The translations under genes were made by a program, and so were the position numbers. Below the pieces are notes generated by a model. It was not told the origin of the DNA. It ran no database searches and saw only the letters and a list, made by a program, of their open reading frames with translations. Of a stretch of 64,000 nucleotides of DNA, positions 52,422-64,000 are shown piece after piece; the first letter of the stretch is position 1; each line of letters begins with the position of its first letter. Source of the DNA: Streptomyces griseosporeus (GTDB lineage Bacteria; Actinomycetota; Actinomycetes; Streptomycetales; Streptomycetaceae); the NCBI RefSeq assembly GCF_014656055.1, contig NZ_BNBR01000001.1:1054001-1118000 (forward strand), in the 5' to 3' direction.

Positions 52422-52490
52422 GCTGTTCCCCTCTCCACGGGTGTCGGCGCCTGCCGCGCGGCCATTGTGACCCGGCCCGCGGCGCGCCGC

Positions 52491-53363
52491 TCAGAGAGGC
52501 AGCGGCAGGTCCAGCACGCGGGCGAGGGTGCGCAGTACGCCGTTGTCGTTGTTGGACGGGGCGATGTGCCGGGCCCGGCGGACGACCTCGGGGTGGGCGT
52601 TGGCCATGGCGAAGGACCACTCGGCGGTGTCCAGCATCTCCAGGTCGTTGAGGTAGTCGCCGAACACCATGGTCTGCGCGGGCGTGATGCCCAGCTCGCG
52701 CTGGAGGCGGCGGACGGCGGCGCCCTTGTTCGCGGTGCGGTTCATCACGTCGACCCAGTGCTCTCCGGAGACGACGACCTGGTGGGTGGCGGCGAACGGC
52801 GCGAGGGCGGGGGCGACGGTGTGCTCGGCCGAGCCGAAGTCGAACAGGGCGACCTTGATGATCTCGTCGTCGACGGCGGTGACGTCGTCCACGACCCGGT
52901 GGTTCAGGTAGTACTTGCGCACCTCGGCGAGGAACGGCTCGTCGGCGCGCTCGATGTACGCCGACCGCTTGCCGCACACCACCGCGCCCACGTCCGCCCC
53001 GCCGGCCGCCAGCTCGCGCGCGGCGCGGGCTGTCGCGGCGGCGACGCCCGCCTCCAGCGGGTCGCTGCTCAGCTCCACCCCGTCGCGCACCACGTACGTG
53101 CCGTTCTCGGCGATGAACACCATCCCGTCGGCGACGCCCTCGAACTCCCGGGCCAGCGTGGCGTACTGCCGTCCGCTCGCCGGGCAGAACAGCACCCCGC
53201 GCTCGCGCAGCAGCCGCAGCGCCCGCGGCAGGCCGGCGGGGGCCCGCTTCGCGTCGTCGAGGAGTGTGCCGTCCATGTCCGTGACGACGAGCCGGATGTC
53301 GGCGCGGGCCTCGGCGGGGCGGGGATCGGTGCCGGTGGACAGGGGGGCGTGCGAGTAGGGCAT
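52491..53363 (-). CDS. HAD-superfamily hydrolase, Cof-type
   Basis: 290 residues. Motif I 'VVTDMDGTLLDD' (about residue 27), motif II Ser in 'CPASGRQYATL', Lys in 'NKGAAVRRL' and motif IV 'FGDYLNDLEML' are in order with a C2-type cap between them. Cof-like enzymes dephosphorylate sugar phosphates or flavin-related substrates. The substrate cannot be inferred. It is divergent from the glutamine-synthetase-like gene. Confidence 0.9.
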   Translation of the reverse strand: MPYSHAPLSTGTDPRPAEARADIRLVVTDMDGTLLDDAKRAPAGLPRALRLLRERGVLFCPASGRQYATLAREFEGVADGMVFIAENGTYVVRDGVELSSDPLEAGVAAATARAARELAAGGADVGAVVCGKRSAYIERADEPFLAEVRKYYLNHRVVDDVTAVDDEIIKVALFDFGSAEHTVAPALAPFAATHQVVVSGEHWVDVMNRTANKGAAVRRLQRELGITPAQTMVFGDYLNDLEMLDTAEWSFAMANAHPEVVRRARHIAPSNNDNGVLRTLARVLDLPLPL

Positions 53364-53504
53364 GTCCTGCTTTCCGTGACGGGGGCTGCCCCGCCACCCT
53401 AACCGGGCCCCGGTTTTCCGGGACAAGGTGATCACCGGGCGGCAGAATGGGCGGCGCCGGGTACGCGCGGAAGCAGGACACGGGAGCACGACAGAGGAGG
53501 ACGT

Positions 53505-54908
53505 ATGACCACCCTTGCCGACCCCGTGCCGGGCGGCCGGCCCGGTGACGTGGCCCGGGCCACCGCCCTCAGCGGCGAACTCGCCGGGCGGGGGGTGCAC
53601 GGGATCGTGCTGTCGTACGTCGACACCGCGGGCGTCGGCCGGGTGAAGACCGTGCCGACGGCGAAGCTGCCCGCCGCAGCGGCCCGGGGCGTCGGCATGT
53701 CGCCGGTGTTCGACACCTTCCTCGCGCACGACGCGATCGTCACCACCGACGTGCTCGGTTCCCCCGACGGCGACCTGCGGCTCTTCCCCGACCTGGACGA
53801 GCTGGTGGCGCTGGCCGCGCAGCCCGGCTGGGCGTGGGCGCCGGTCGACCGGATCACGCAGGACGGCGAACGGCATCCGGGGTGCAGCCGGACCGTGCTG
53901 CGCCGGACGGTCACCGAGGCCGCCGAGCGGTACGGACTCGAGTTCCGCGCGGGCATCGAGATCGAGTGGGTCTACGGCCGCGGGGACGTGCCCGACGGGG
54001 AGTTCGTGCCGGCGGCCACCGGCCCGGCGTACGGCGCCACCCGGCAGGTCGAGCTGAGCGCGTGCACCGCCGAGCTGCTGGCGGCGCTCGCCGCGCAGGG
54101 CGTGGACGTCGACCAGCTGCATCCCGAGTACGCGGCCGGGCAGTTCGAGCTGTCCGTGGGCGCGCTGGACCCGGTGGCGGCGGCCGACCGCAGTGTGCTG
54201 GTGCGGCAGACGATCCGGGCGGTGGCGCAGCGGCACGGCCTGCGGGTCTCCTTCGCGCCGGCCGTCACCGCCGGGAGCGTCGGCAACGGCGGCCACGTCC
54301 ACCTCTCCGCCTGGCGCGACGGCGTGAACCTGCACGCCGGGGGCGACGGCCGGTACGGGATGACGGCCGAGGCCGAGTCGTTCACCGCGGGGCTCCTCGC
54401 CCATCTGCCGGGCCTGACGGCGGTGACCGCGCCGAGCCCGGCCAGCTATCTGCGGCTTCAACCCTCCCGGTGGGCGGGGGTGTTCACCGCGTGGGGGCCG
54501 GAGGCCCGTGAGTGCGCGGTGCGGGTGATCGCCGGCGCGGCGGGCGGCCGGGGCCGGGAGGCCAACGTGGAGGTCAAGCCCGTCGACCTGGCCGCCAACC
54601 CCTATCTTGCGCTGGCCTGCCTGATCGCCGCCGGTCTGGACGGGCTCGCCACGGGCGCCGGGCTGCCCGCCGAAGTCACCGGGGACCCGGCACGACTGGC
54701 CCCCGGGGACGCCGCGGCACGGGGCGTGGAGCGGCTGCCGGTCTCACTGGCGCAGGCCGTGGCGGCCTTCCGCGGCGACCGGGTGCTGCGTGAGGCACTC
54801 GGCCCCATCCTCGCCGACGCCGTCATCGCCGTACGCGAGGGCGAGAGCGCGGCCGTCGAGGGGTGGGACGAGGAGCGGATCGCGGCGGCCTACCGGTGGA
54901 CGTACTGA
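53505..54908 (+). CDS. Glutamine-synthetase-like gamma-glutamyl ligase (GlnA4-like)
   Basis: 467 residues. The GS fold is visible: 'RAGIEIEWVYG' (the E-x-E metal block), 'PEYAAGQFELSVG', 'NGGHVHLSAW' and the ATP-site 'RLQPSRWAGVFTAWG'. It lacks the C-terminal adenylylation Tyr loop of true GlnA. Streptomyces paralogues glutamylate polyamines or ethanolamine; the pairing with an amidohydrolase 1 base downstream fits such an amine-utilisation step. AGAGGAGG precedes the ATG. Confidence 0.87.
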   Translation: MTTLADPVPGGRPGDVARATALSGELAGRGVHGIVLSYVDTAGVGRVKTVPTAKLPAAAARGVGMSPVFDTFLAHDAIVTTDVLGSPDGDLRLFPDLDELVALAAQPGWAWAPVDRITQDGERHPGCSRTVLRRTVTEAAERYGLEFRAGIEIEWVYGRGDVPDGEFVPAATGPAYGATRQVELSACTAELLAALAAQGVDVDQLHPEYAAGQFELSVGALDPVAAADRSVLVRQTIRAVAQRHGLRVSFAPAVTAGSVGNGGHVHLSAWRDGVNLHAGGDGRYGMTAEAESFTAGLLAHLPGLTAVTAPSPASYLRLQPSRWAGVFTAWGPEARECAVRVIAGAAGGRGREANVEVKPVDLAANPYLALACLIAAGLDGLATGAGLPAEVTGDPARLAPGDAAARGVERLPVSLAQAVAAFRGDRVLREALGPILADAVIAVREGESAAVEGWDEERIAAAYRWTY

Positions 54909-54909
54909 C

Positions 54910-56049
54910 ATGGGCGGCCCCGTCCACGAGGAGCTGGCCGCGCTGCGGCTGGTCGACCACCACTGCCACGGCGTGACCCGCGAGGACCTGGACCTGGCGG
55001 GCTTCGAGGCGCTGCTCAGCGAGGGCGGACGGTGGCCGGGCAGCGGCATCTCCCCGTTCGACACGCCCGTCGGTCTCGCGGTCCGCCGGCACTGCGCGCC
55101 GCTGCTGGACCTGCCCCGGCACGCGCCCGCCGAGGCGTATCTGGCCCGGCGGGCCGAACTGGGGGCGGCGGAGGTCAACCGCCGCTTCCTCACCGCCGCG
55201 CACACCGGCGTCCTGTGCGTGGACACCGGGTACGCCCCGCCGGGCGCGACGAACCCTCGGGAGCTGGCGGAGGCGGCCGGCGCACGGGCGTACGAGGTCG
55301 TACGGCTGGAGAGCGTCGCCGAGGCGGTCGCCGCGCGGGGCGTGGAGCCGGACGCCTACGGGGACGCCGTGCGGGCCGCGGCCGAGGCGGCGGTACGGCG
55401 GCCCGGCGTCGTGGCGGTGAAGTCGGTGGCCGCCTACCGCACCGGCTTCGACCTGGACCCGCGGCGGCCCACCCCGGCGATGGTCACCGCGGCGGCCCGG
55501 CACTGGCTCACCGCGGGCGGCGGACGGCTGGCCGACCCGGTGCTGCAACGGCATCTGCTGTGGACGGCCGTGGACCTCGGACTGCCGCTCCAGCTGCACG
55601 TCGGCTTCGGCGACAGCGACATCCGGATGCACCGGGTGGACCCCACCCACCTGACCGACTGGCTGCACCTGACCGCAGGAACGATTCCGGTGCTGCTCCT
55701 GCACTGCTGGCCCTACCAGCGGCAGGCCGCCTACCTCGCCGCCGTGTTCGAACAGGTCTATCTGGACGTCGGTCTGACGCTGCATCACGTCGGTCCGGCC
55801 CGGGCCAGGACGATCCTCGCCGAGGCCCTGGAGATCACCCCGTTCCGCAAGCTGCTGTACAGCTCCGACGCCTGCGGTCCGGCCGAGTTCTACGCGCTGG
55901 GCGCGCTCGCGTTCCGGCAGGGGCTGGCCGGGCTGCTGCGGGACCTCGTCGACGCGGACGAGATGAGCCTGCCCGACGCGCTGCGGATCGCCCGGTGGGC
56001 GGGTGCGGAGAACGCCCGCCGGGTCTACCGGTTCCCCGCCGACTCCTGA
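54910..56049 (+). CDS. Metal-dependent amidohydrolase (FluG N-terminal-like)
   Basis: 379 residues. It is a TIM-barrel amidohydrolase with 'LVDHHCHGV' (H-x-H at about residues 17-19), 'LQLHVGFGDSDI', 'LLLHCWPYQRQAAYLA' and 'LLYSSDACGPAEFYALG' (the final Asp). It is translated directly after the GS-like ligase. In fungi FluG joins these two activities in one protein; here they are adjacent genes. Hydrolysis of a gamma-glutamyl amide product is plausible. Confidence 0.87.
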   Translation: MGGPVHEELAALRLVDHHCHGVTREDLDLAGFEALLSEGGRWPGSGISPFDTPVGLAVRRHCAPLLDLPRHAPAEAYLARRAELGAAEVNRRFLTAAHTGVLCVDTGYAPPGATNPRELAEAAGARAYEVVRLESVAEAVAARGVEPDAYGDAVRAAAEAAVRRPGVVAVKSVAAYRTGFDLDPRRPTPAMVTAAARHWLTAGGGRLADPVLQRHLLWTAVDLGLPLQLHVGFGDSDIRMHRVDPTHLTDWLHLTAGTIPVLLLHCWPYQRQAAYLAAVFEQVYLDVGLTLHHVGPARARTILAEALEITPFRKLLYSSDACGPAEFYALGALAFRQGLAGLLRDLVDADEMSLPDALRIARWAGAENARRVYRFPADS

Positions 56050-56064
56050 AAGTATGATCGAACA

Positions 56065-56601
56065 ATGTCAGACATGACCGAAACCACGCCCGGCTGGCTG
56101 TCGTCCGACGACCTGGAGCAGGCGCGGGCCCGGATGCCGATCCTGTACGTCGAGGCCGTGCCCGTGCGGGTCGACGACAGCGGCGAAGTCACCAGCATCG
56201 GCCTGCTGTTGCGCATCGGCCCGGACGGAACGGTCAGCCGGACGCTGGTCTCCGGCCGGGTACTGCACCACGAGCGGGTCCGCGACGCGCTGCTGCGCCA
56301 CCTGGAGAAGGACCTCGGCCCGGTGGCGCTGCCCAGGATCCCGGCCTCGCTGCAGCCGTTCACGGTGGCCGAGTACTTCCCCACGGCGGGCATCACGCCG
56401 TACCACGACCCGCGTCAGCACGCGGTGTCCCTCGCCTACATCGTGCCGGTCACCGGTGACTGCCGGCCCCGGCAGGACGCCCTGGACCTGGTGTGGTTCA
56501 GCCCGCACGAGGCGGCGTCGGCGGCGGTGCAGGGCGAGATGCCGGGCGGCCACGGGTTCCTGCTGCGGCAGGCGCTCGGCCACCTGGGGCTTCCGCACTG
56601 A
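56065..56601 (+). CDS. Nudix-fold protein with degenerate Nudix box (DUF4916-like)
   Basis: 178 residues. The Nudix box G-x5-E-x7-R-E-U-x-E-E-x-G-U can be laid on residues 64-85 ('GRVLHHERVRDALLRHLEKDLG'-type region), but the catalytic Glu positions read His79, Lys82 and Asp83. Hydrolase activity is therefore doubtful and a binding role is possible. It follows the amidohydrolase by 15 bases and ends at a hairpin shared with katG. Confidence 0.7.
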   Translation: MSDMTETTPGWLSSDDLEQARARMPILYVEAVPVRVDDSGEVTSIGLLLRIGPDGTVSRTLVSGRVLHHERVRDALLRHLEKDLGPVALPRIPASLQPFTVAEYFPTAGITPYHDPRQHAVSLAYIVPVTGDCRPRQDALDLVWFSPHEAASAAVQGEMPGGHGFLLRQALGHLGLPH

Positions 56602-56637
56602 GCCCTGCGGGCCACGCCCCGGCAGCCGTACGGCACG

Positions 56638-56677
56638 GGGCAGGCCGCCCGCTCGCGTGCGAACGGACGGCCTGCCC
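56638..56677. terminator. Probable bidirectional terminator between the Nudix gene and katG
   Basis: A 10-base perfect inverted repeat, GGGCAGGCCG at 56638-56647 and CGGCCTGCCC at 56668-56677, stands between convergent genes. There is no clear T tract, as is common in actinomycete terminators. Confidence 0.5.
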
Positions 56678-56691
56678 GACTGCCGTGGTGA

Positions 56692-58941
<2,250 letters not shown>

Positions 58942-58959
58942 CTAGCTGGATCTAGGTGC

Positions 58960-59406
58960 TCAGGAACTGCTGGCGGTGGAACGTGCGGAACAGTCGGGGC
59001 AGACGCCCCAGTAGATGACCTCGGCCTCGTCGACGGCGAAGCCCCGGTCGTCGGAGGCGGTCAGGCACGGCGCGTGGCCGACCGCGCAGTCCACGTCGAC
59101 GACGGCACCGCACGACCTGCACACGAGGTGGTGGTGGTTGTCGCCGACGCGCCCCTCGAACCGGGCCGGGCTGCCGGGCGGCTCCAGGCGGCGGACGAGG
59201 CCGGCGGCGGTGAGCGCGTGCAGGGCGTCGTACACGGCCTGGACCGTGATGTGGCCGACGCGTGCGCGCACGCCGGAGGCGATCGCCTCGACGTCGAGAT
59301 GGTCACCCGCCCGAACGGTCTCGAGCAGCGCGACCCGAGCGGCCGTCACCCGCAGGCCGGCACCGCGCAGCTCCTCGGCGGTGGTCGGAGGCTGGGATGC
59401 GGTCAT
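58960..59406 (-). CDS. furA: Fur-family peroxide-responsive regulator (FurA/CatR-like)
   Basis: 148 residues. It has a winged HTH ('ITVQAVYDALHALTAAGLVRRL'), a metal-binding 'DNHHHLVCRSCGAVVDVDC' block and a second Cys pair 'CPDCS' near the C-terminus for structural zinc. As in other actinomycetes it precedes katG and should repress the operon until oxidised. No ribosome-binding site is visible and the probable -10 ends six bases before the ATG, so the message may be leaderless. Confidence 0.93.
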   Translation of the reverse strand: MTASQPPTTAEELRGAGLRVTAARVALLETVRAGDHLDVEAIASGVRARVGHITVQAVYDALHALTAAGLVRRLEPPGSPARFEGRVGDNHHHLVCRSCGAVVDVDCAVGHAPCLTASDDRGFAVDEAEVIYWGVCPDCSARSTASSS

Positions 59407-59412
59407 GCGGGG

Positions 59413-59442
59413 AACCTATCCTCATAAACACGAATGGTTCAA
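59413..59442 (-). promoter_or_regulatory. Probable furA-katG promoter
   Basis: On the minus strand TTGAAC (59442-59437), an 18-base AT-rich spacer, and TAGGTT (59418-59413), with the furA ATG at 59406. The AT-rich spacer (containing TTCGTGTTTATGA) is the natural place for a Fur-type operator. Confidence 0.65.
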
Positions 59443-59528
59443 GGAAACGAACGGTACAAGTTTGGTGTCGTGGCGCGGAACAGCCGTGCGCACGGGGGTG
59501 CCACAAGGCAGAGTCGGGCCGCACAACG

Positions 59529-59567
59529 CAAAAAGGGCCTCCGCAGACTCTCGTCTGCGAAGACCCT
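59529..59567 (-). terminator. Terminator downstream of the second tRNA-Pro
   Basis: A hairpin with arms at 59534-59548 and 59553-59567 (plus-strand left arm starting AGGGCCTCCG), 15 pairs when two G-U type pairs are allowed, followed on the minus strand by TTTTT. It resembles the terminator of the first copy in sequence and position. Confidence 0.8.
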
Positions 59568-59575
59568 TCGCTCTG

Positions 59576-59649
<74 letters not shown>

Positions 59650-59731
59650 TTGCCCGTCTGACCTGGGGTTTCCCCCGGCCGAACGTGCAGGGCAACAATA
59701 CCGCACTCGGGTCGGTGGTCGCGCACCCCTT

Positions 59732-61267
59732 TTACGACGGCTCCCGGCGCGGCGCGTCCGCGCGGACGAGGTCGCGGATCGCCGGGACGGCCAGCAGCGC
59801 ACCGCACACGACGAGGCTGACAGCCCCGGAGGCCAGCAGGACGTGGTCCGTGCCGAGGACGGAGGCCGCGGGGCCGGCGAGGGCCTGGCCGACCGGCATC
59901 ATCGCGAGGGAGCCGGCGACGTCGTAGGCGTGGATGCGGTTGAGGACGTCGGCGGGGACCTGGGTCTGCACGCTGGTCGCCCACATCACGCCCCAGAAGG
60001 ACAGTCCGGCGCCGGCGACGGCGGCCCCCGCGGCCATGGCGGGCACGCCGAGGCCCGCGCCGACGGACGCCGGGAACGCGGCGAAGCCGAACAGGGCGAT
60101 CGCACCGGCCCGCAGCATGCGGCGCGGGCGCAGCCGCAGGGCGATCAGGCCGCCGACGACCGTGCCGGCGCCGAGAGCGGAGTTGATCAGGCCGTAGGCG
60201 CGGGGGCCGTGCCGCTGGACGACCTCGGCGGCGACCAGCGGCACGCTCGGGCCCCAGGCGGCGATCATGTACAGGCACCAGACGGCGATCACGCCCCACA
60301 GCCAGGTGCGGGCCCGGAACTCCCGCCAGCCCTCGACGAGATCGGCGCGGAAGGCACGCGAGCCGCTGCGCGGGGCGCGGGCGCCCGGCGGCAGCGGGGG
60401 CAGGCGGATCAGCAGCAGGCACAGGGCGCTGATCGCGTACGTGGCGGCGTGGGCGGCGAAGACACCGCCGGGTGAGGCGAAGCCGACGAGCAGGCCGGCC
60501 AGGGCGGGGCCGGCGAGCTGGGCGGCGGACTCGGCTATGCGGATGGCGCCGTTGGCGCCCTGGATGTCGGTGGCGAGCCGGGGCACGGTGCTGGCGACGC
60601 CGGGCTGGAAGACGGCACCGGCGACGCCGTTGGCGAAGCCGATCGCGCAGATCTCCCACAGCACGACGTGGTCGGCGAAGAAGAGGGCGGCGGCCAGGGC
60701 CTGCGTGCCGAGCCGCACCAGGTCGGCGCCGATCATCAGGCGGCGGGTGGAGAAGCGGTCGGCGATCACCCCGCCGAACACGACGAGCCCGGCGAACGCG
60801 GCGGCCGTCGCGGCCATGGCCAGACCGACCGCGCCCGCGCCGTACCCGTGCTGCAGCAGGCCCGCGGCGAGCGCCACGGGCAGCATGGTGTCCCCGAGCC
60901 GGGCCACGGCCCGGGCGGCGAAGAAGAGCCCGAAGTCCCTGGACCACACCTCACGGGCACCGGCCGCAACACCAGGCCGACGGGACGTGCCGGGGACGCC
61001 TGGGACGCCTGGGACGCCTTCAGTGATCTCGCCGGGCTCGCTACGGACACCCGCGCCGGTTCGGCCGGGCATGCCGGCTACACCTGCACCGGGCCGCCCC
61101 TCCCGGAGTGGTCCGCCGGCCCGCTGCCCCGTCCGTACCCCGGCCCGGGCCTCCGCGCGCAGGCGCCAGCCCGCTCCCAGGCCGGGGTCGGGGCGGGGGG
61201 CGACGGCTGTGCAGGTGCCGTCGAGGCGGTCGTGCGTGTCCTCGGGTCCGCTTGCTTGCTCCGCCAC
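59732..61267 (-). CDS. MFS transporter with long N-terminal extension
   Basis: 511 residues if GTG 61267 is used, which has a GGGGAGGGG site nine bases upstream; TTG 61300, ATG 61072 and GTG 60949 are alternatives. Twelve membrane helices fill the part after about residue 110, with 'GGVIADRFSTRRLMIGADLVR' as the MFS loop 2-3 motif. The first 105 residues are Gly/Arg/Pro-rich with a triple GVP repeat and look disordered. It is similar to macrolide-efflux-like DHA exporters; the substrate is unknown. Confidence 0.82.
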   Translation of the reverse strand: MAEQASGPEDTHDRLDGTCTAVAPRPDPGLGAGWRLRAEARAGVRTGQRAGGPLREGRPGAGVAGMPGRTGAGVRSEPGEITEGVPGVPGVPGTSRRPGVAAGAREVWSRDFGLFFAARAVARLGDTMLPVALAAGLLQHGYGAGAVGLAMAATAAAFAGLVVFGGVIADRFSTRRLMIGADLVRLGTQALAAALFFADHVVLWEICAIGFANGVAGAVFQPGVASTVPRLATDIQGANGAIRIAESAAQLAGPALAGLLVGFASPGGVFAAHAATYAISALCLLLIRLPPLPPGARAPRSGSRAFRADLVEGWREFRARTWLWGVIAVWCLYMIAAWGPSVPLVAAEVVQRHGPRAYGLINSALGAGTVVGGLIALRLRPRRMLRAGAIALFGFAAFPASVGAGLGVPAMAAGAAVAGAGLSFWGVMWATSVQTQVPADVLNRIHAYDVAGSLAMMPVGQALAGPAASVLGTDHVLLASGAVSLVVCGALLAVPAIRDLVRADAPRREPS

Positions 61268-61410
61268 CGACGACGTCCCCTCCCCGGCCGTGTCCGACAA
61301 CGCGCCGTGGCAGCCGGAGCCCCCTCCGCTCCGGCTGTCACCGCTGCCGTCGGATCATGCCACGGGCCACTGACAACGCCCGAGGGGTTTTCCGCGCCGG
61401 GGCCGGCCCG

Positions 61411-61770
61411 TCACGCCTCGGCCGGGCGGCCCAACTCCGGGTAGGCGTCCAGGAGTCGGGACGGGGCCGCCTGCCGCCAGGAGTCCGCGAGGATGTCCCG
61501 CAGCTCGTCCTCGTCCTCCAGCGCCCCGAGCCGGGCCCGGACCCAGGCGAACTGCGCCTCGTGGTCGGCGATCCAGAACTTGTCCGGCTCGGCGAGGACC
61601 AGTTCCTCGCGCTCCTCCTTGGGGCAGCGCACGGCCATGGACGTCTCGTCCTCGGGCAGCGTCGCGAACATCTTCCCCGCCACCCGGAACGTGGGCATGC
61701 CCCAGGCGATCTTCTCGGACGTGTCCGGCAGGGACAGGGCGATACGGCGTACGTCTTCGGCATCCGGCAT
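61411..61770 (-). CDS. MmcQ/YjbR-family protein
   Basis: 119 residues. 'ALSLPDTSEKIAWGMPTFRVAGKMFATL' (residues about 11-38 in outline), 'EREELVLAEPDKFWIADH' and 'WVRARLGALEDEDELRDILADSWR' cover the whole small domain, which has a CyaY-like fold and is proposed to bind DNA. No enzymatic role is known. It starts at the ATG before 'PDAEDVRR'; there is no operon partner. Confidence 0.88.
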   Translation of the reverse strand: MPDAEDVRRIALSLPDTSEKIAWGMPTFRVAGKMFATLPEDETSMAVRCPKEEREELVLAEPDKFWIADHEAQFAWVRARLGALEDEDELRDILADSWRQAAPSRLLDAYPELGRPAEA

Positions 61771-61863
61771 GCTCCGCACCGTAACCGCTGCCACTGACAC
61801 CCCGCCCGCCCCGCCGGACGCGCCACGTCACCCACCGCGACCCGCCCCGCCGGCGGCCGCCCC

Positions 61864-64000
<2,137 letters not shown>

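Overview
The window is 64 kb of very GC-rich DNA. Genes are tightly packed, many start codons are GTG, ATGA/GTGA stop-start overlaps are common, and the families seen (class E sortase with an LAxTG substrate, GntR/TetR/LacI regulators, DUF3140, FurA-KatG, GlnA4-like ligase) point to an actinomycete, most probably a Streptomyces chromosome. No phage genes, insertion sequences or CRISPR arrays were seen.

Region 1 (1-14.1 kb) is a myo-inositol uptake and catabolism locus. It holds two Gfo/Idh/MocA dehydrogenases (the first cut by the window edge), a LacI-type regulator, a phytanoyl-CoA-dioxygenase-like enzyme, an SDR, an IolE-like isomerase/dehydratase, a complete sugar ABC importer (ATPase, permease, lipoprotein), IolB, IolD and a GntR/HutC regulator. 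The importer and iolBD diverge from a promoter region built as an 18-bp near-perfect inverted repeat, each arm carrying a TTGACA box.

Region 2 (14.1-42.8 kb) is a surface-polysaccharide locus with unusual members. The export and assembly set is Wzz-like co-polymerase, GT4, Wzy-like polymerase/ligase, Wzx-like flippase, phosphoglycosyl transferase and LCP ligase. The sugar-modifying set is a GalE-like epimerase, a CapD-type dehydratase, a DegT aminotransferase fused to a second CapD, a formyltransferase and a PIG-L deacetylase. Around these are a GGDEF-EAL protein, an alpha-oxoamine synthase plus methyltransferase pair, a GH15-like enzyme with a changed motif residue, an HprK-like P-loop protein, an APH-like kinase and a divergent RtcB-family protein. 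A three-gene operon at the right end encodes a 37-residue LAxTG peptide, a processive GT2 and a class E sortase.

Five promoters in region 2 share one architecture: TTGAC, a 17-18 bp spacer, a weak -10, then a 23-bp dyad lying over the expected transcription start. This ties the epimerase, GH15, CapD, DegT-CapD/LCP and peptide/GT2/sortase units into one regulon. The adjacent TetR-family gene is the obvious candidate regulator.

Region 3 (42.8-64 kb) looks like ordinary chromosome. It contains two tRNA-Pro(GGG) genes with identical sequence and similar terminator hairpins, cobF and cobK, a TSUP permease, an acyl-CoA ligase and thiolase, a lipase, DUF309 and DUF3140 proteins, an HhH DNA glycosylase-like protein, an M20 amidohydrolase, a HAD phosphatase, a glutamine-synthetase-like ligase with an amidohydrolase, furA-katG, an MFS transporter, an MmcQ/YjbR protein and a UvrA-like ATPase cut by the window edge.
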